Assembly (NCBI GenBank): GCA_965218075.1
Contig: CBDCJZ010000003.1
Location: 372,001-436,000 of the forward strand
Direction: 5' to 3'
Source of the DNA: JANQHO01 sp965218075
Lineage (GTDB): Bacteria; Bacteroidota; Bacteroidia; Flavobacteriales; Schleiferiaceae
Length of the DNA stretch: 64,000 nt
Under the pieces are notes generated by a model that saw nothing but the letters and a program-made list of their open reading frames with translations, made no database searches and was not told where the DNA came from. Every line of letters begins with the position of its first letter. Position 1 is the stretch's first letter. Positions 16,328 through 25,043 of the stretch are shown one piece after another. The translations under genes and the position numbers were made by a program.

Positions 16328-17578
16328 ATGAAGGTCTTCAAGTTTGGGGGAGCATCTATTAAAGATGCAGATGGTGTAAGGAATATAGTTAATGTGCTCA
16401 ATCATTTTCCAGGAGAAGAGATATTGATTGTGGTATCTGCAATGGGTAAAACCACTAACGCCTTCGAAAAAGTAGCAGAGTCTTTTTACAAAGGAAAAGA
16501 AGACACCTTAGAGTTGCTGAAACCTATTCAGAAAATGCACTTTGATGTCGTCGAGGATCTTTTCTCAGATGATGAACATCATATACGCAAAGAGGTGGAG
16601 ACTTTGTTTTCACAATTAGAAGCTATTTGTCAGAGGAGGTCAGAAGACAATTTCAATAAAGTTTATGATCGGATCGTCTCTTATGGAGAACTTATTTCTA
16701 CTAAAATTATATCCGGTTATCTAAATAGTTCTGGTTACTGGAATAAATGGTTAGATGCCCGGAGATTGATCCGTACCGATCAGAATCATTGTTTTGCCCG
16801 TGTACAATGGCAGCTTACCGAGCAAATGATAAAAGAAACCATACAAAAAGGTGATCGTTATGTGATACAGGGTTTTATCGGTTCGGATGATGATCTGAAT
16901 CCTACTACTTTAGGTCGCGAAGGTTCTGATTATACAGCTTCTATTTTAGCTTATATGTTAGATGCTGAAGAAGTGGTGATCTGGAAAGATGTACAGGGAG
17001 TACTTAACGGAGATCCTAAAGTTTTTGAAGATATGCAATTATTGGAAGAGATCAGCTACCTCGAAGCTATAGAACTGGCTTATTACGGGGCTTCAATAAT
17101 CCATCCTAAAACCATTCAGCCCCTTTGGAAAAAGAAAATTACGTTAAAGATAAAATCATTTTCAAATCCGTCTCAAAAAGGTACTGTAGTCCAGGAGGGT
17201 AAAGTGCTAAAGCCGATGCTGCCGTGTTTTAATAAAAAGGAAAAACAGGTGCTGCTTACCATAACTACTCGCGACCTGGACTTTATTGTAGAAGATCACC
17301 TTAGCATGATTTACAAAATTTTTCACCGGTTTGGCATACGGGTCAATATGTCCCAAAATACAGCTATCAGTTCTTCTTTTTGTATTAATCATAATTCAGT
17401 GACTACCCCAAAACTGATTGAAGAGTTTCAAAAAGAGTTTGGTGTTTCTTATACCGAAGGAGTTAATCTTTATACTGTTAGGAATTATGACACAGCTTCG
17501 TACAAGAGAGTCTGTCAGAATGGGAAAGTGCTATTGGAACAAATTAGCCGAGGAACCTATCAAGTTGCGATGGTGTAA
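16328..17578 (+). CDS. lysC: Aspartate kinase (monofunctional)
   Basis: The 416-aa protein starts MKVFKFGGASIKDADGV, the nucleotide-binding KFGG motif of aspartokinases. It carries the substrate segment TLGREGSDYTASILAY near 198-213 and the following KDVQGVLNGDP. A short ACT-like regulatory region is at the C-terminus (about 300-416). It phosphorylates aspartate, opening the pathway to lysine, diaminopimelate, threonine and methionine. There is no homoserine dehydrogenase fusion. It follows lysA on the same strand. The C-terminal ACT part is divergent, so feedback control cannot be predicted. Confidence 0.93.
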   Translation: MKVFKFGGASIKDADGVRNIVNVLNHFPGEEILIVVSAMGKTTNAFEKVAESFYKGKEDTLELLKPIQKMHFDVVEDLFSDDEHHIRKEVETLFSQLEAICQRRSEDNFNKVYDRIVSYGELISTKIISGYLNSSGYWNKWLDARRLIRTDQNHCFARVQWQLTEQMIKETIQKGDRYVIQGFIGSDDDLNPTTLGREGSDYTASILAYMLDAEEVVIWKDVQGVLNGDPKVFEDMQLLEEISYLEAIELAYYGASIIHPKTIQPLWKKKITLKIKSFSNPSQKGTVVQEGKVLKPMLPCFNKKEKQVLLTITTRDLDFIVEDHLSMIYKIFHRFGIRVNMSQNTAISSSFCINHNSVTTPKLIEEFQKEFGVSYTEGVNLYTVRNYDTASYKRVCQNGKVLLEQISRGTYQVAMV

Positions 17579-18034
17579 GTCTTATATTTTAATTAGGATC
17601 TCAATTTTAATACTTAGTACTATTTTCAATGTATCAATAACTATCAAAACAAGAAAATCAGGAAGTGGAAGACCACATCCAGCTTGTCAAAGCTGAAAAA
17701 AAATATTCTTCTAAAGCCTTTTAATCTTCTGAACAAGACGCTCTACCTCATTCCTTAATTTTCTACATTTCCTCGTTGTATTCCCAAATAAGGTTCTTAC
17801 TCATTACGGTTCCCAATCATCCTTTATAAGATGGTATCGATAGTATGATACTTTTCAAATTCATCAACTGGGTTGACTCTAATTATTAAAGTGATGATTA
17901 ACTTTTTTCTACAAGAAGTATAGTCGCTTAAAAGATTGCCTCATGCCTATATAAATTCTTTAATGACAGTAAGAATCTCAAATCTAGCTTTGCCTAGCCA
18001 AAGTCCCCCTGAGTTAGATTTCGTTGAATCGGAT
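17579..18034. other. Gene-free spacer with decayed sequence
   Basis: No intact gene is seen in this stretch. Short coiled-coil-like scraps can be read on the minus strand around 17720-17800 only by allowing frameshifts, which is not enough to name a family. The remainder is AT-rich with stops in all frames. Confidence 0.45.
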
Positions 18035-18042
18035 TATCTTTG
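18035..18042 (+). promoter_or_regulatory. -7 box, possibly the former gldH promoter
   Basis: TATCTTTG followed by CACGC is a typical Bacteroidota -7 region. An IS1 relic begins right after it and gldH starts 470 bases further on, so the box may be the gldH promoter pushed away by the insertion. Confidence 0.4.
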
Positions 18043-18059
18043 CACGCAAAAAATAGCTC

Positions 18060-18515
18060 TGATATATCATTAAGATATGTATGTATCGATTGCCACAACA
18101 ATGATTTAGCAAAAAATAGCGATAGTGAGAATGGCACATAAGCTTGATGCCGTAACAAATGTAAGAGAAGTTTTCAATGGGATTATACCTATCGAGTATG
18201 GAAATCGGGAATAAAATCCCAAATAACGGAATTAACAATAAATGGTGATGAAGGTAGAGATATACGCCAGATACTTGGCATTAGCAAGAATACGGATATA
18301 TCAGAATAAAAAAACTTTGCACATCAACCCTTCATGTAAGTGATAGAGTGGAAAACGGTGAGCTTAATAAGTTAGAGGTTGAGAAAAACAGTGAGTTTCC
18401 CCGTGTCTTGGAAAAATTCTCTGAGACCGAAAATATACAACAGCTTCACTGCACTAATGTGCAATGGATGAAAGCAGAAACCGGAGGAAAAGGAAAGACG
18501 GGAACAAGTCTGATA
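18060..18515 (+). mobile_element. IS1-family relic (InsA part)
   Basis: In one frame from about 18085, with two stops, the sequence reads CIDC, then CRNKCKRSFQWDYTYRVWKS, then IKSQITELTINGDEGRDIRQ and ILGISKNT, ending in TAA near 18309. This follows E. coli InsA: a zinc-binding Cys pattern, the YTYxxxxxGxxxxI segment, then an HTH resembling ARIMGVGLNTI. The following InsB part is unrecognisable. The element is dead. Its tail is fused in frame with the gldH ORF, creating a false 56-codon extension before the true gldH start. Confidence 0.7.
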
Positions 18516-19001
18516 ATGCCAAAGGTGGTAGTAAAAACTAAAATTCAGCTTTTTGCGATTATTGCTTTAATAGTAAGTGCTTGTAATAATCGCCCATTTT
18601 ATGAAAAATATATAGCTATTGAAAACAGAGTTTGGCATGCTGATTCTATTATTTCTTTTTCTATAAACGTTAAAGACACTTCTTCTATTTATACTATTCG
18701 ACTCAATTTGAGAAACAACTCTGATTATCCTTATTCCAATATTTTCCTTTTTCGTGAAATCACTTCTTCAAGGGGAATTGAATTCAAGGATACCGTAGAA
18801 TATTTTCTAGCCGATCGATATGGAAAATGGACTGGTAGAGGTATAGGAGAGCTTAAAACCAGTTCCTGGCCATACAAATCTGGTGAGTTGCGTTTTAATA
18901 GATCCGGTATTTATAAGTTTTCCATTCAGCAAGCCATGCGCATTGACCAGTTAAAAGGAATTGAAGATATTGGCATAACCATTTATAGAATAAATCAATG
19001 A
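18516..19001 (+). CDS. gldH: Gliding motility lipoprotein GldH
   Basis: The chosen ATG at 18516 gives a 161-aa protein with a lipoprotein signal (IQLFAIIALIVSAC) and the GldH body: FYEKYIAIENRVWHADSI, LNLRNNSDYPYSNIFLF, DRYGKWTGRGIGEL, FSIQQAMRIDQLKGIEDIG. GldH is one of the lipoproteins needed for Bacteroidota gliding and type IX secretion. The frame is open upstream to 18348, but those codons lie in the IS1 relic and do not match the family, so the long start is rejected. The stop overlaps the next gene (ATGA), coupling it to the PBP1A gene, a common arrangement in this phylum. Confidence 0.92.
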   Translation: MPKVVVKTKIQLFAIIALIVSACNNRPFYEKYIAIENRVWHADSIISFSINVKDTSSIYTIRLNLRNNSDYPYSNIFLFREITSSRGIEFKDTVEYFLADRYGKWTGRGIGELKTSSWPYKSGELRFNRSGIYKFSIQQAMRIDQLKGIEDIGITIYRINQ

Positions 19002-21295
19002 ATGGAAAGAAACGAGCGGATGATTTTTCAACTTATGTAAAGTGGTTTTGGGGATTACTGGCTTCAGGTATTGGGCTTATTTTCCTGTGTATCTCATTGG
19101 TTGCAGTAGGAGTTTTCGGTAAACTCCCCACTTTTGAGGAAATAGAAGACCCTAAAAGCAATCTAGCTAGTCAGATTATTACCTCTGATGGGAAGGTTCT
19201 AGGTAAATTTTACAAAGAAAATCGAGTTCCTGCAGACTACAACGATCTCTCTTCTCATCTGGTTAATGCTTTGATAGTAACCGAGGATGAGCGTTATTAT
19301 AAACATAGTGGAATAGATTTTTGGGCTCTTTCAAGAGCAGTTATTCGACTAGGCAAAACCGGCGGAGGAAGCACTATCTCTCAGCAATTAGCCAAGCTTC
19401 TTTTTCACGACCGTTCCACAAGTATTTTTAAAAGGATCATTCAGAAGTTTAAAGAATGGGTAATTGCTTCACGATTGGAAAGGCAATACACTAAGCAGGA
19501 AATAATTACCATGTATTTCAACCAGTTCGATTTCCTGCATCAAGCAGTAGGTATTAACTCGGCAGCGGCAATTTATTTTAACACCACTCCTGACAGCCTT
19601 ACCATAGAACAAGCAGCGGTATTGGTGGGCATGGCAAAAAATCCCGTTTACTTTAATCCAATACGTAACCCTGAAAAGATGAAAATACGGAGGAACGTGG
19701 TTTATGCTCAAATGCTCTGGAATAAAATAATTACACGCGAAGAATTTGATACCTTAAAAATACGGGATATTGAACTCAACTTTAACGAGCAAAGTCACCT
19801 GGAAGGACCGGCATCCTATTTCAGAGAATACTTAAGAGCTCATATGAAAGAATGGATTAAAAAACATCCCAAACCTGACGGGAGCAAATATAATCTCTAC
19901 ATCGATGGCTTGAAGATATATACTACTCTCGACTACCGTATGCAACAGTATGCTGAAGAAGCAGTAAAAAGCCATATGAGTAATTTGCAACGAATTTTCT
20001 TTATGAAGGAAAAGGGGAGAAAACACGCTCCCTTTCACAATATTTCCCAAAGTGAAATAGATCGTATTATGGATCATGCCATGCGCAAGTCAAGTCGCTA
20101 CCGTTCACTGGCAAGGGTAGGTATTTCCAAAGACTCTATCCAAAAAGTTTTTGATACGCCAATACCCATGAGTGTTTTCTCTTGGGAAGGAGATATTGAC
20201 ACGGTGATGTCTCCCATGGACTCAATCCGTTATTATAAGTTTTTCTATCAATGCGGAATGATTTCCTTAGAACCTCAAACAGGCTTTATAAAGGCTTGGG
20301 TAGGAGGTATTGATTATAGGCATTTTAAGTATGACCACGTTAAACAAGGAAAACGACAAGTGGGTTCTACCTTTAAGCCTTTTGTTTATGCTACTGCTAT
20401 TCGGCAAAAGCATTACAGCCCTTGTTTTGAAGTTCCAGATGTCCCTATTTGTATTGAAAAAGGCAAGTTTGGTTTACTGAAAGACTGGTGTCCAAGTAAT
20501 TCTGACGATAAATATAATCGGATTTTTACACTCAAATCTGCTCTGGCTAATAGCGTAAATACCGTAACAACTTTTCTGATGAAACAAGTAGGACCTGAGC
20601 CTGTAATACGACTTATCCGGGAAATGGGAATAAAAAGTGATGTGGAGATACAGCCGGCTATTGCCTTGGGAGCAGTAGATCTGTCTGTCTACGAAATGGC
20701 CGGCTCTTATACCACTTTTGCTAATAAGGGAGTTTATACGGAGCCTATTATGATTACCCGTGTTGAAGATAAAAACGGAGTAGTGTTGCAGGAGTTTACC
20801 CCTAAAACTAATGAAGTGATGAGTGAAGAAGATGCCTACACCATTCTGAATCTCATCAAGGGAGTTATCCACTATGGAACTGGACAACGATTACGTTTAA
20901 CCAGTGACTACAGTCAAATGAACTATGTTGTTACAGGCGCTCCATACCGGTTTACCAATCCCATAGCCGGTAAGACTGGAACTACTCAAAACAACTCTGA
21001 TGCTTGGTTTATAGGGGTAGTACCTAACCTGGTAACCTGTGTTTGGACAGGGTGTGAAGACAGAGCTGCCCACTTTGGTTCCACTTCCTATGGGCAAGGT
21101 GCGACGGCAGCCTTACCTATTTGGGCCTTGTATATGAAAAAATGTTATGCCGATCCTCACTTGAAAGTTAGTAAAGATGACTTTGAAAAACCAGAATTTC
21201 CCATCTCTATTGAGTTAGATTGTGATGAATTTAAGGATAGTACAATAGATAGTACCTTTTCAAATCCCGATAATCTTTCTCAATTTGAGTTTTGA
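18998..21295 (+). CDS. Class A penicillin-binding protein (PBP1A type)
   Basis: The 765-aa protein has one N-terminal transmembrane segment (about 15-40). The glycosyltransferase domain carries EDERYYKHSGIDFWAL and GGSTISQQLAKLL near 90-135. The transpeptidase domain has the serine-x-x-lysine motif GSTFKPF near 455, SVN in ALANSVNTV, and KTGTTQNNSDAWF near 655. It polymerises and cross-links peptidoglycan in the periplasm. It overlaps gldH by four bases. Length and all catalytic motifs are intact. There is an aspartate-rich tail after the transpeptidase domain. Confidence 0.95.
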   Translation: MNGKKRADDFSTYVKWFWGLLASGIGLIFLCISLVAVGVFGKLPTFEEIEDPKSNLASQIITSDGKVLGKFYKENRVPADYNDLSSHLVNALIVTEDERYYKHSGIDFWALSRAVIRLGKTGGGSTISQQLAKLLFHDRSTSIFKRIIQKFKEWVIASRLERQYTKQEIITMYFNQFDFLHQAVGINSAAAIYFNTTPDSLTIEQAAVLVGMAKNPVYFNPIRNPEKMKIRRNVVYAQMLWNKIITREEFDTLKIRDIELNFNEQSHLEGPASYFREYLRAHMKEWIKKHPKPDGSKYNLYIDGLKIYTTLDYRMQQYAEEAVKSHMSNLQRIFFMKEKGRKHAPFHNISQSEIDRIMDHAMRKSSRYRSLARVGISKDSIQKVFDTPIPMSVFSWEGDIDTVMSPMDSIRYYKFFYQCGMISLEPQTGFIKAWVGGIDYRHFKYDHVKQGKRQVGSTFKPFVYATAIRQKHYSPCFEVPDVPICIEKGKFGLLKDWCPSNSDDKYNRIFTLKSALANSVNTVTTFLMKQVGPEPVIRLIREMGIKSDVEIQPAIALGAVDLSVYEMAGSYTTFANKGVYTEPIMITRVEDKNGVVLQEFTPKTNEVMSEEDAYTILNLIKGVIHYGTGQRLRLTSDYSQMNYVVTGAPYRFTNPIAGKTGTTQNNSDAWFIGVVPNLVTCVWTGCEDRAAHFGSTSYGQGATAALPIWALYMKKCYADPHLKVSKDDFEKPEFPISIELDCDEFKDSTIDSTFSNPDNLSQFEF

Positions 21296-21334
21296 TGTTT
21301 TTCTATTTTTAACAGAACTAGAGCCGTAATAATT

Positions 21335-22042
21335 ATGATTCGTAAAGTAGTTGCCAATGCTCATTGTGCCCTAGAGGGACTTAAAGACAATATGACTTTA
21401 ATGTTTGGAGGCTTTGGGTTATGCGGTATCCCAGAAAATTCAATTGCCGCCATTGAGGAAAGCAGTATTGCTAAGCTTACTTGCATTAGTAATAATGCCG
21501 GAGTAGATGACTTTGGCATAGGGCTTTTACTGCAAAACCGTCAAGTTAAAAAGATGATTTCTTCCTACGTTGGAGAAAATGATCTTTTCGAGAAATTAAT
21601 GCTGAGTGGTGAGCTAGAAGTAGAATTAATTCCCCAGGGCACTTTAGCTGAGTGCTGTCGTGCCGCAGGGACAGGTATACCTGCATTTTATACTCCAACT
21701 GGTTATGGTACGGAAGTAGCTTATGGTAAAGAAGTACGTTGGTTTAATGGCAAACCGCATATTATGGAAAAAGCTTTTGAAGCTGATTTTGCTTTTGTAA
21801 AAGCTTGGAAAGGTGATGAGGTTGGGAATCTCATTTATGAAAAAACCGCTCGTAACTTTAATCCTTTAATGGCTATGGCGGGTAAAATCACCGTTGCAGA
21901 AGTAGAAAAGTTGGTTCCTACCGGAAAGCTAAATCCTAATCAAATTCATACCCCTGGGATTTTTGTACAACGAATTTTTGAAGGAAAGAATTATGAGAAG
22001 CGCATAGAGCAACGTACTGTCAGAAATAGGTTGTTTGATTAG
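21335..22042 (+). CDS. scoA: 3-oxoacid CoA-transferase subunit A (orphan)
   Basis: The 235-aa protein has the CoA-transferase family signature GGFGLCGIPENSI near residues 28-40 and is full length for the A subunit (ISNNAGVDDFGIGLLL, GTLAECCRAAGTGIPAFYTP). Subunits A and B together move CoA from succinyl-CoA to acetoacetate. The catalytic glutamate is in subunit B, normally encoded immediately downstream. Here no B subunit follows; the next kilobase holds a decayed secreted-protein gene. Either B lies elsewhere or the enzyme is lost. A thiolase gene 3 kb away fits the same ketone/acetoacetyl-CoA metabolism. Confidence 0.9.
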   Translation: MIRKVVANAHCALEGLKDNMTLMFGGFGLCGIPENSIAAIEESSIAKLTCISNNAGVDDFGIGLLLQNRQVKKMISSYVGENDLFEKLMLSGELEVELIPQGTLAECCRAAGTGIPAFYTPTGYGTEVAYGKEVRWFNGKPHIMEKAFEADFAFVKAWKGDEVGNLIYEKTARNFNPLMAMAGKITVAEVEKLVPTGKLNPNQIHTPGIFVQRIFEGKNYEKRIEQRTVRNRLFD

Positions 22043-22209
22043 TAGAATGATTTCAACATAACATCTCAATTAATCAACTGGTATCTTCTATAAGTATATT
22101 TTGAGAAGTATATTGTTTTTCAGAGAAATTTGGATTTCAAGGATGAAGTTCAACTGATATCTATGCAGATTCCGATAAGGATCTAACACTGACAAAAACT
22201 TTGTTTATT

Positions 22210-22905
22210 CTCAGTGCAAAGTAATGCATCAGTTTACAGTAGTCCTTTCATTAACCAGTTGCGGTAAGGTATACTTCACTGTGATAAGTTGCCATGTCTA
22301 GTCTTTTCCTATAGTTTCCACTAAAAACTCTCCAACTGACCTTCCAAGGTCAGTTGTCCCAGCATATTAATGATGTGTATCTCCATATCCCCACCAAGAA
22401 TTGAGCTTAGCTCAATGTTGAAGACTCTATATACTTGGATTCAGATAGATGCGAAAAGAATGCTCAATGACCTCATCTATACCAATGTCTTCAATGAGTA
22501 AAGGACCCTCCAATTACTCACATTTTCCTACACCACGATTGCCTTGTACATATATTTCGTAATCACTGCCAGTGGTCAAACCATTTAAAGTATAAAGGAT
22601 TAGATACATCGTACTCAAAGTTCGGTCTGAGAGTAAAACTAGTAATGCCCCATTCCAGATTCTAATTGGAAGCATCTCTTGTCATCCAACCAATATCCAC
22701 ACTAGTGGTATGTAATACTGCTTGTCATTAAAGCTGTAGGAGGAGAACACGATATATGCCGAATGGCAACATCATCAAAGGAATAGCAACTGTCTCTTGT
22801 AAGGATAATAGTTGAGAAATCGTCCTCCTGTCCAAAACGAAGTTGAAAAGTAGAAGACTTGGAAACGTAGAAGCTATAACCTTTATGCTTGATTTGCTTG
22901 AGCAA
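22210..22905 (-). pseudogene. Decayed T9SS-secreted protein (third copy of the 60-64 kb family)
   Basis: Minus-strand sequence here aligns base by base with the 3' ends of the two T9SS proteins at 59.7 and 63.0 kb. It shows matching segments for the Tyr-Arg-Lys sorting region, the MGQIILEDE-type strand, and the linker ending in the FN3-like domain. The frame is broken: near the end it reads NERTTVN followed by a stop where the intact copies read ERATVNRRIILQ. The upstream part (22702-22905) still reads FQLRFGQEDDFSTIIL and CYSFDDVAIR, resembling the end of a jelly-roll domain. It is a non-functional paralogue. Confidence 0.75.
22333..22356. repeat. 11-bp inverted repeat inside the T9SS pseudogene
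   Basis: CAACTGACCTT and AAGGTCAGTTG flank a 2-base centre. The corresponding place in the two intact paralogues is not palindromic. Confidence 0.75.
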
Positions 22906-23040
22906 GCAGCGAGTTTACAGGACTTATCAATAATATAGGCGAATAGCTACACCAAAAATTAAGAAGAAAGAGACAATTTGTTCATCACTATAGTAAAATT
23001 ATAGCTTATTTTTAACTCCATGCCAGTTTGCGAAAAAAGT

Positions 23041-23208
23041 TTAAATCAAAGTAGGTGGTTGAATCTTTAAATAATCCTCATAACTCGATTTTAATCTCTC
23101 AATATCGCTGCCCTCTGTAAATTGAAACTTGATATAACTCGGCATGCCTAATTTTTCATCGTAAAAAGAAGCTATTGCGCAATAGCTTCTAACTTCCTTT
23201 TTACTCAT
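23041..23208 (-). CDS. 55-aa small protein coupled to kdsB
   Basis: The ATG at 23206-23208 overlaps the kdsB stop (TGATG), so translation is probably coupled. The product starts MSKKEVRSYCAIASFYDEKL and continues MPSYIKFQFTEGSDIERLKS, ending QPPTLI. It has balanced, protein-like composition with a run of Tyr/Phe-rich strand followed by an acidic helix. No family is recognised. The tight overlap with an intact gene argues that it is real. A 24-bp perfect palindrome lies within its 5' end. Confidence 0.5.
   Translation of the reverse strand: MSKKEVRSYCAIASFYDEKLGMPSYIKFQFTEGSDIERLKSSYEDYLKIQPPTLI
23167..23190. repeat. 24-bp perfect palindrome
   Basis: AGAAGCTATTGC is followed directly by its reverse complement GCAATAGCTTCT. 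It lies inside the small kdsB-coupled ORF, about 20 bases after its start codon. It could form an mRNA hairpin or be a dimeric protein site. Confidence 0.85.
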
Positions 23209-23969
23209 CATTTGATTTTACTTTTTCTGACAATTGATTTTACTTTTTCAAGATCATCTATAGTATCTACCGGAATACTTTCAGTGTTAGCAATACCTAC
23301 TTTAATGCTTCTCATATTTTCTAGCCAACGGTTTTGCTCTAGTGACTCAGTTTTTTCAAGATCTGTACGCTCCATTTTGGCAAAATCCTTTAAGGCTTTA
23401 GGAGTGTAAGCGTACATGCCCAGATGCTTGTAAAAAGTGTGGTATTCCATCCATTTGCTTTTGGGCACGTTTTGGATATGGGGAATCACAGAACGACTGA
23501 AATAAAGAGCATTGTGATTATTATTTAAAACTACAAAACATTCGCTTTCGTTGTACAAGTCTTTTACATTAATAACAGGAGTAACAAGGGTAGCCAATTC
23601 AGTGGTTTCATCATTGAAGCATTTTAATAATATGCTAATCTGTTTAGGCTGGAGAAGAGGTTCGTCTCCCTGTATATTGATTACTACATCAGGGATATAA
23701 TTTTGTTCCTTTTGTATCATATCCATAGCTTCCAAACATCGATCAGTACCGGTTGTATGACAGGAGTGAGTCATTACTACTTTACCGTTAAAATCTCTTA
23801 CGGTATTATAGATACCTTCGTCATCGGTGGCCACCACTACTTTGTTCAAAGCTTTTTGGGCATTTTCATATACCCACTGTATCATAGGTTTGCCTTCAAT
23901 ATCTACTAGGGGCTTAGCTCGTAGCCGAGTACTACCACAGCGGGCGGGGATAATGCCTAATACCTTCAT
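23208..23969 (-). CDS. kdsB: 3-deoxy-manno-octulosonate cytidylyltransferase
   Basis: From the ATG at 23969 the 253-aa protein starts MKVLGIIPARCGSTRLRAKP, the nucleotide-binding motif of CMP-Kdo synthetases. It carries NIQGDEPLL near 100 and the C-terminal IPVDTIDDLEKV. A TTG at 23981 would add four residues but fits less well. KdsB activates Kdo with CTP for incorporation into the lipopolysaccharide core, so the cell makes Kdo-containing LPS. Its stop overlaps the start of a 55-aa gene. A TTACTTTG element (minus, 23997 to 23990), close to the -7 consensus, precedes it by about 20 bases. Confidence 0.95.
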   Translation of the reverse strand: MKVLGIIPARCGSTRLRAKPLVDIEGKPMIQWVYENAQKALNKVVVATDDEGIYNTVRDFNGKVVMTHSCHTTGTDRCLEAMDMIQKEQNYIPDVVINIQGDEPLLQPKQISILLKCFNDETTELATLVTPVINVKDLYNESECFVVLNNNHNALYFSRSVIPHIQNVPKSKWMEYHTFYKHLGMYAYTPKALKDFAKMERTDLEKTESLEQNRWLENMRSIKVGIANTESIPVDTIDDLEKVKSIVRKSKIK

Positions 23970-24073
23970 AAGAAGGTACAATTTAGTTGCAAAGTAAACA
24001 TGTCTGAAATAGAAAGAGATAAACTCATCGATTCTAAAAAATAGGAATTAAAAATAATCACTAATTTAGTGAC

Positions 24074-24325
24074 ATGGATACGGATAGAGATAAGCTCTTA
24101 CGTGGATTTCGGTTTTTGGCAATTGGCTTTCCATTTATTTTCATAGGTCCTATTTTATTTATCTTTCAAGGCATCCCTCAATATCACCAAGGAAATTATA
24201 TTTGGTTGATTGTGAGTATTTTTTTTATGCTAGCAGCAGCTTTTTTTGCTGTAAGAGGTCTACGGACCATTGTTTCAGCTTTTTTTGATGGAGAACAACG
24301 TAATAAAAAGCATTCTAGAAAATGA
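24074..24325 (+). CDS. Small inner-membrane protein, DUF6095-like
   Basis: The 83-aa protein has two transmembrane segments (about 12-32 and 43-64), with IAIGFPFIFIGPI-like and YIWLIVSIFFML cores, followed by GLRTIVSAFF and a basic tail. This order of KGxxxLAIxxPxxFIGP, two membrane spans and GLKTIxxxLF fits the Bacteroidota family DUF6095, known only as a short membrane protein. It is divergent from kdsB. Function unknown; the family assignment is from memory of the pattern. Confidence 0.6.
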   Translation: MDTDRDKLLRGFRFLAIGFPFIFIGPILFIFQGIPQYHQGNYIWLIVSIFFMLAAAFFAVRGLRTIVSAFFDGEQRNKKHSRK

Positions 24326-24335
24326 GCTAATATTC

Positions 24336-24521
24336 TTATTTAATTTCAACTTTCAATAATTCATATCTATACCCTAGTAGCCCTGTTAATTGCTTATAAA
24401 AAGCAATGACGTCCTTACTTTGATTGATAATATGAAAAATTACAAAATCAGAGGAAAGGTCGAAATTTTCTCTCAAAAAGGGGGATAGATATACATGAGT
24501 CCCCCTCTCCCCCCACGAGGA
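24336..24521 (-). pseudogene. C-terminal scrap of an unidentified gene
   Basis: A minus-strand frame without a start codon reads THVYLSPFLRENFDLSSDFV, then INQSKDVIAFYKQLTGLLGY and ends KVEIK. It looks like a true protein end but is cut by an in-frame stop at 24522-24524 and has no upstream continuation. No family is recognised. Confidence 0.35.
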
Positions 24522-25043
24522 TTACGAAGAATCTGCTTTACAAAGCCATGGGGTTGATTCCCGTAAAGGCAATAACTGTAAACACCTCATGGAACACATC
24601 ACTTTTACCTATGGGAGGATGGGGCTTATTTCATTGCGTTAAATGTAGCAGCTTCGAAAAAAGGAAAATATCGAAGTTGGTAAAACCATGACCATTTCAT
24701 TTCGAATGAGGTTATAAAATGAAAAGGATCGCGACCTGAAACCTTGTAAGGTTTTTCCGTCCAAATATGATTTTTCCCGGTCTATTCACTTCATTTTGGG
24801 AGATAGCTAGATAAGCGAGTTGACTGTTATTTAAACATCATTTTAAAAAGGGTTAAATATCCAGACTTTCTTTTTATTAACCCATTTAATTTTCCGGTTT
24901 CCAATTATCCAAATTAGTAGGAGTTAGATATTTTGTTTCATAATGCATTAAGCATTGCCCTCATCCAGTATTAAATGGAATCTTCTGATTATGAGCTAAC
25001 ATCGGCTGTATTTAGTGAAAGTTTCCAGATTGCCACATAGCTT
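24522..25043. other. Gene-free spacer
   Basis: About 520 bases between the scrap at 24.4 kb and the thiolase gene show stops in all frames and no recognisable product. A short AAACCTTGTAAGGTTT palindrome near 24740 is the only structure seen. Confidence 0.45.

Noticed and set aside
18348..18515. Longer gldH start at 18348
   Set aside because: The first 56 codons lie in the IS1 relic and precede the lipoprotein signal, so the ATG at 18516 fits family length and topology.
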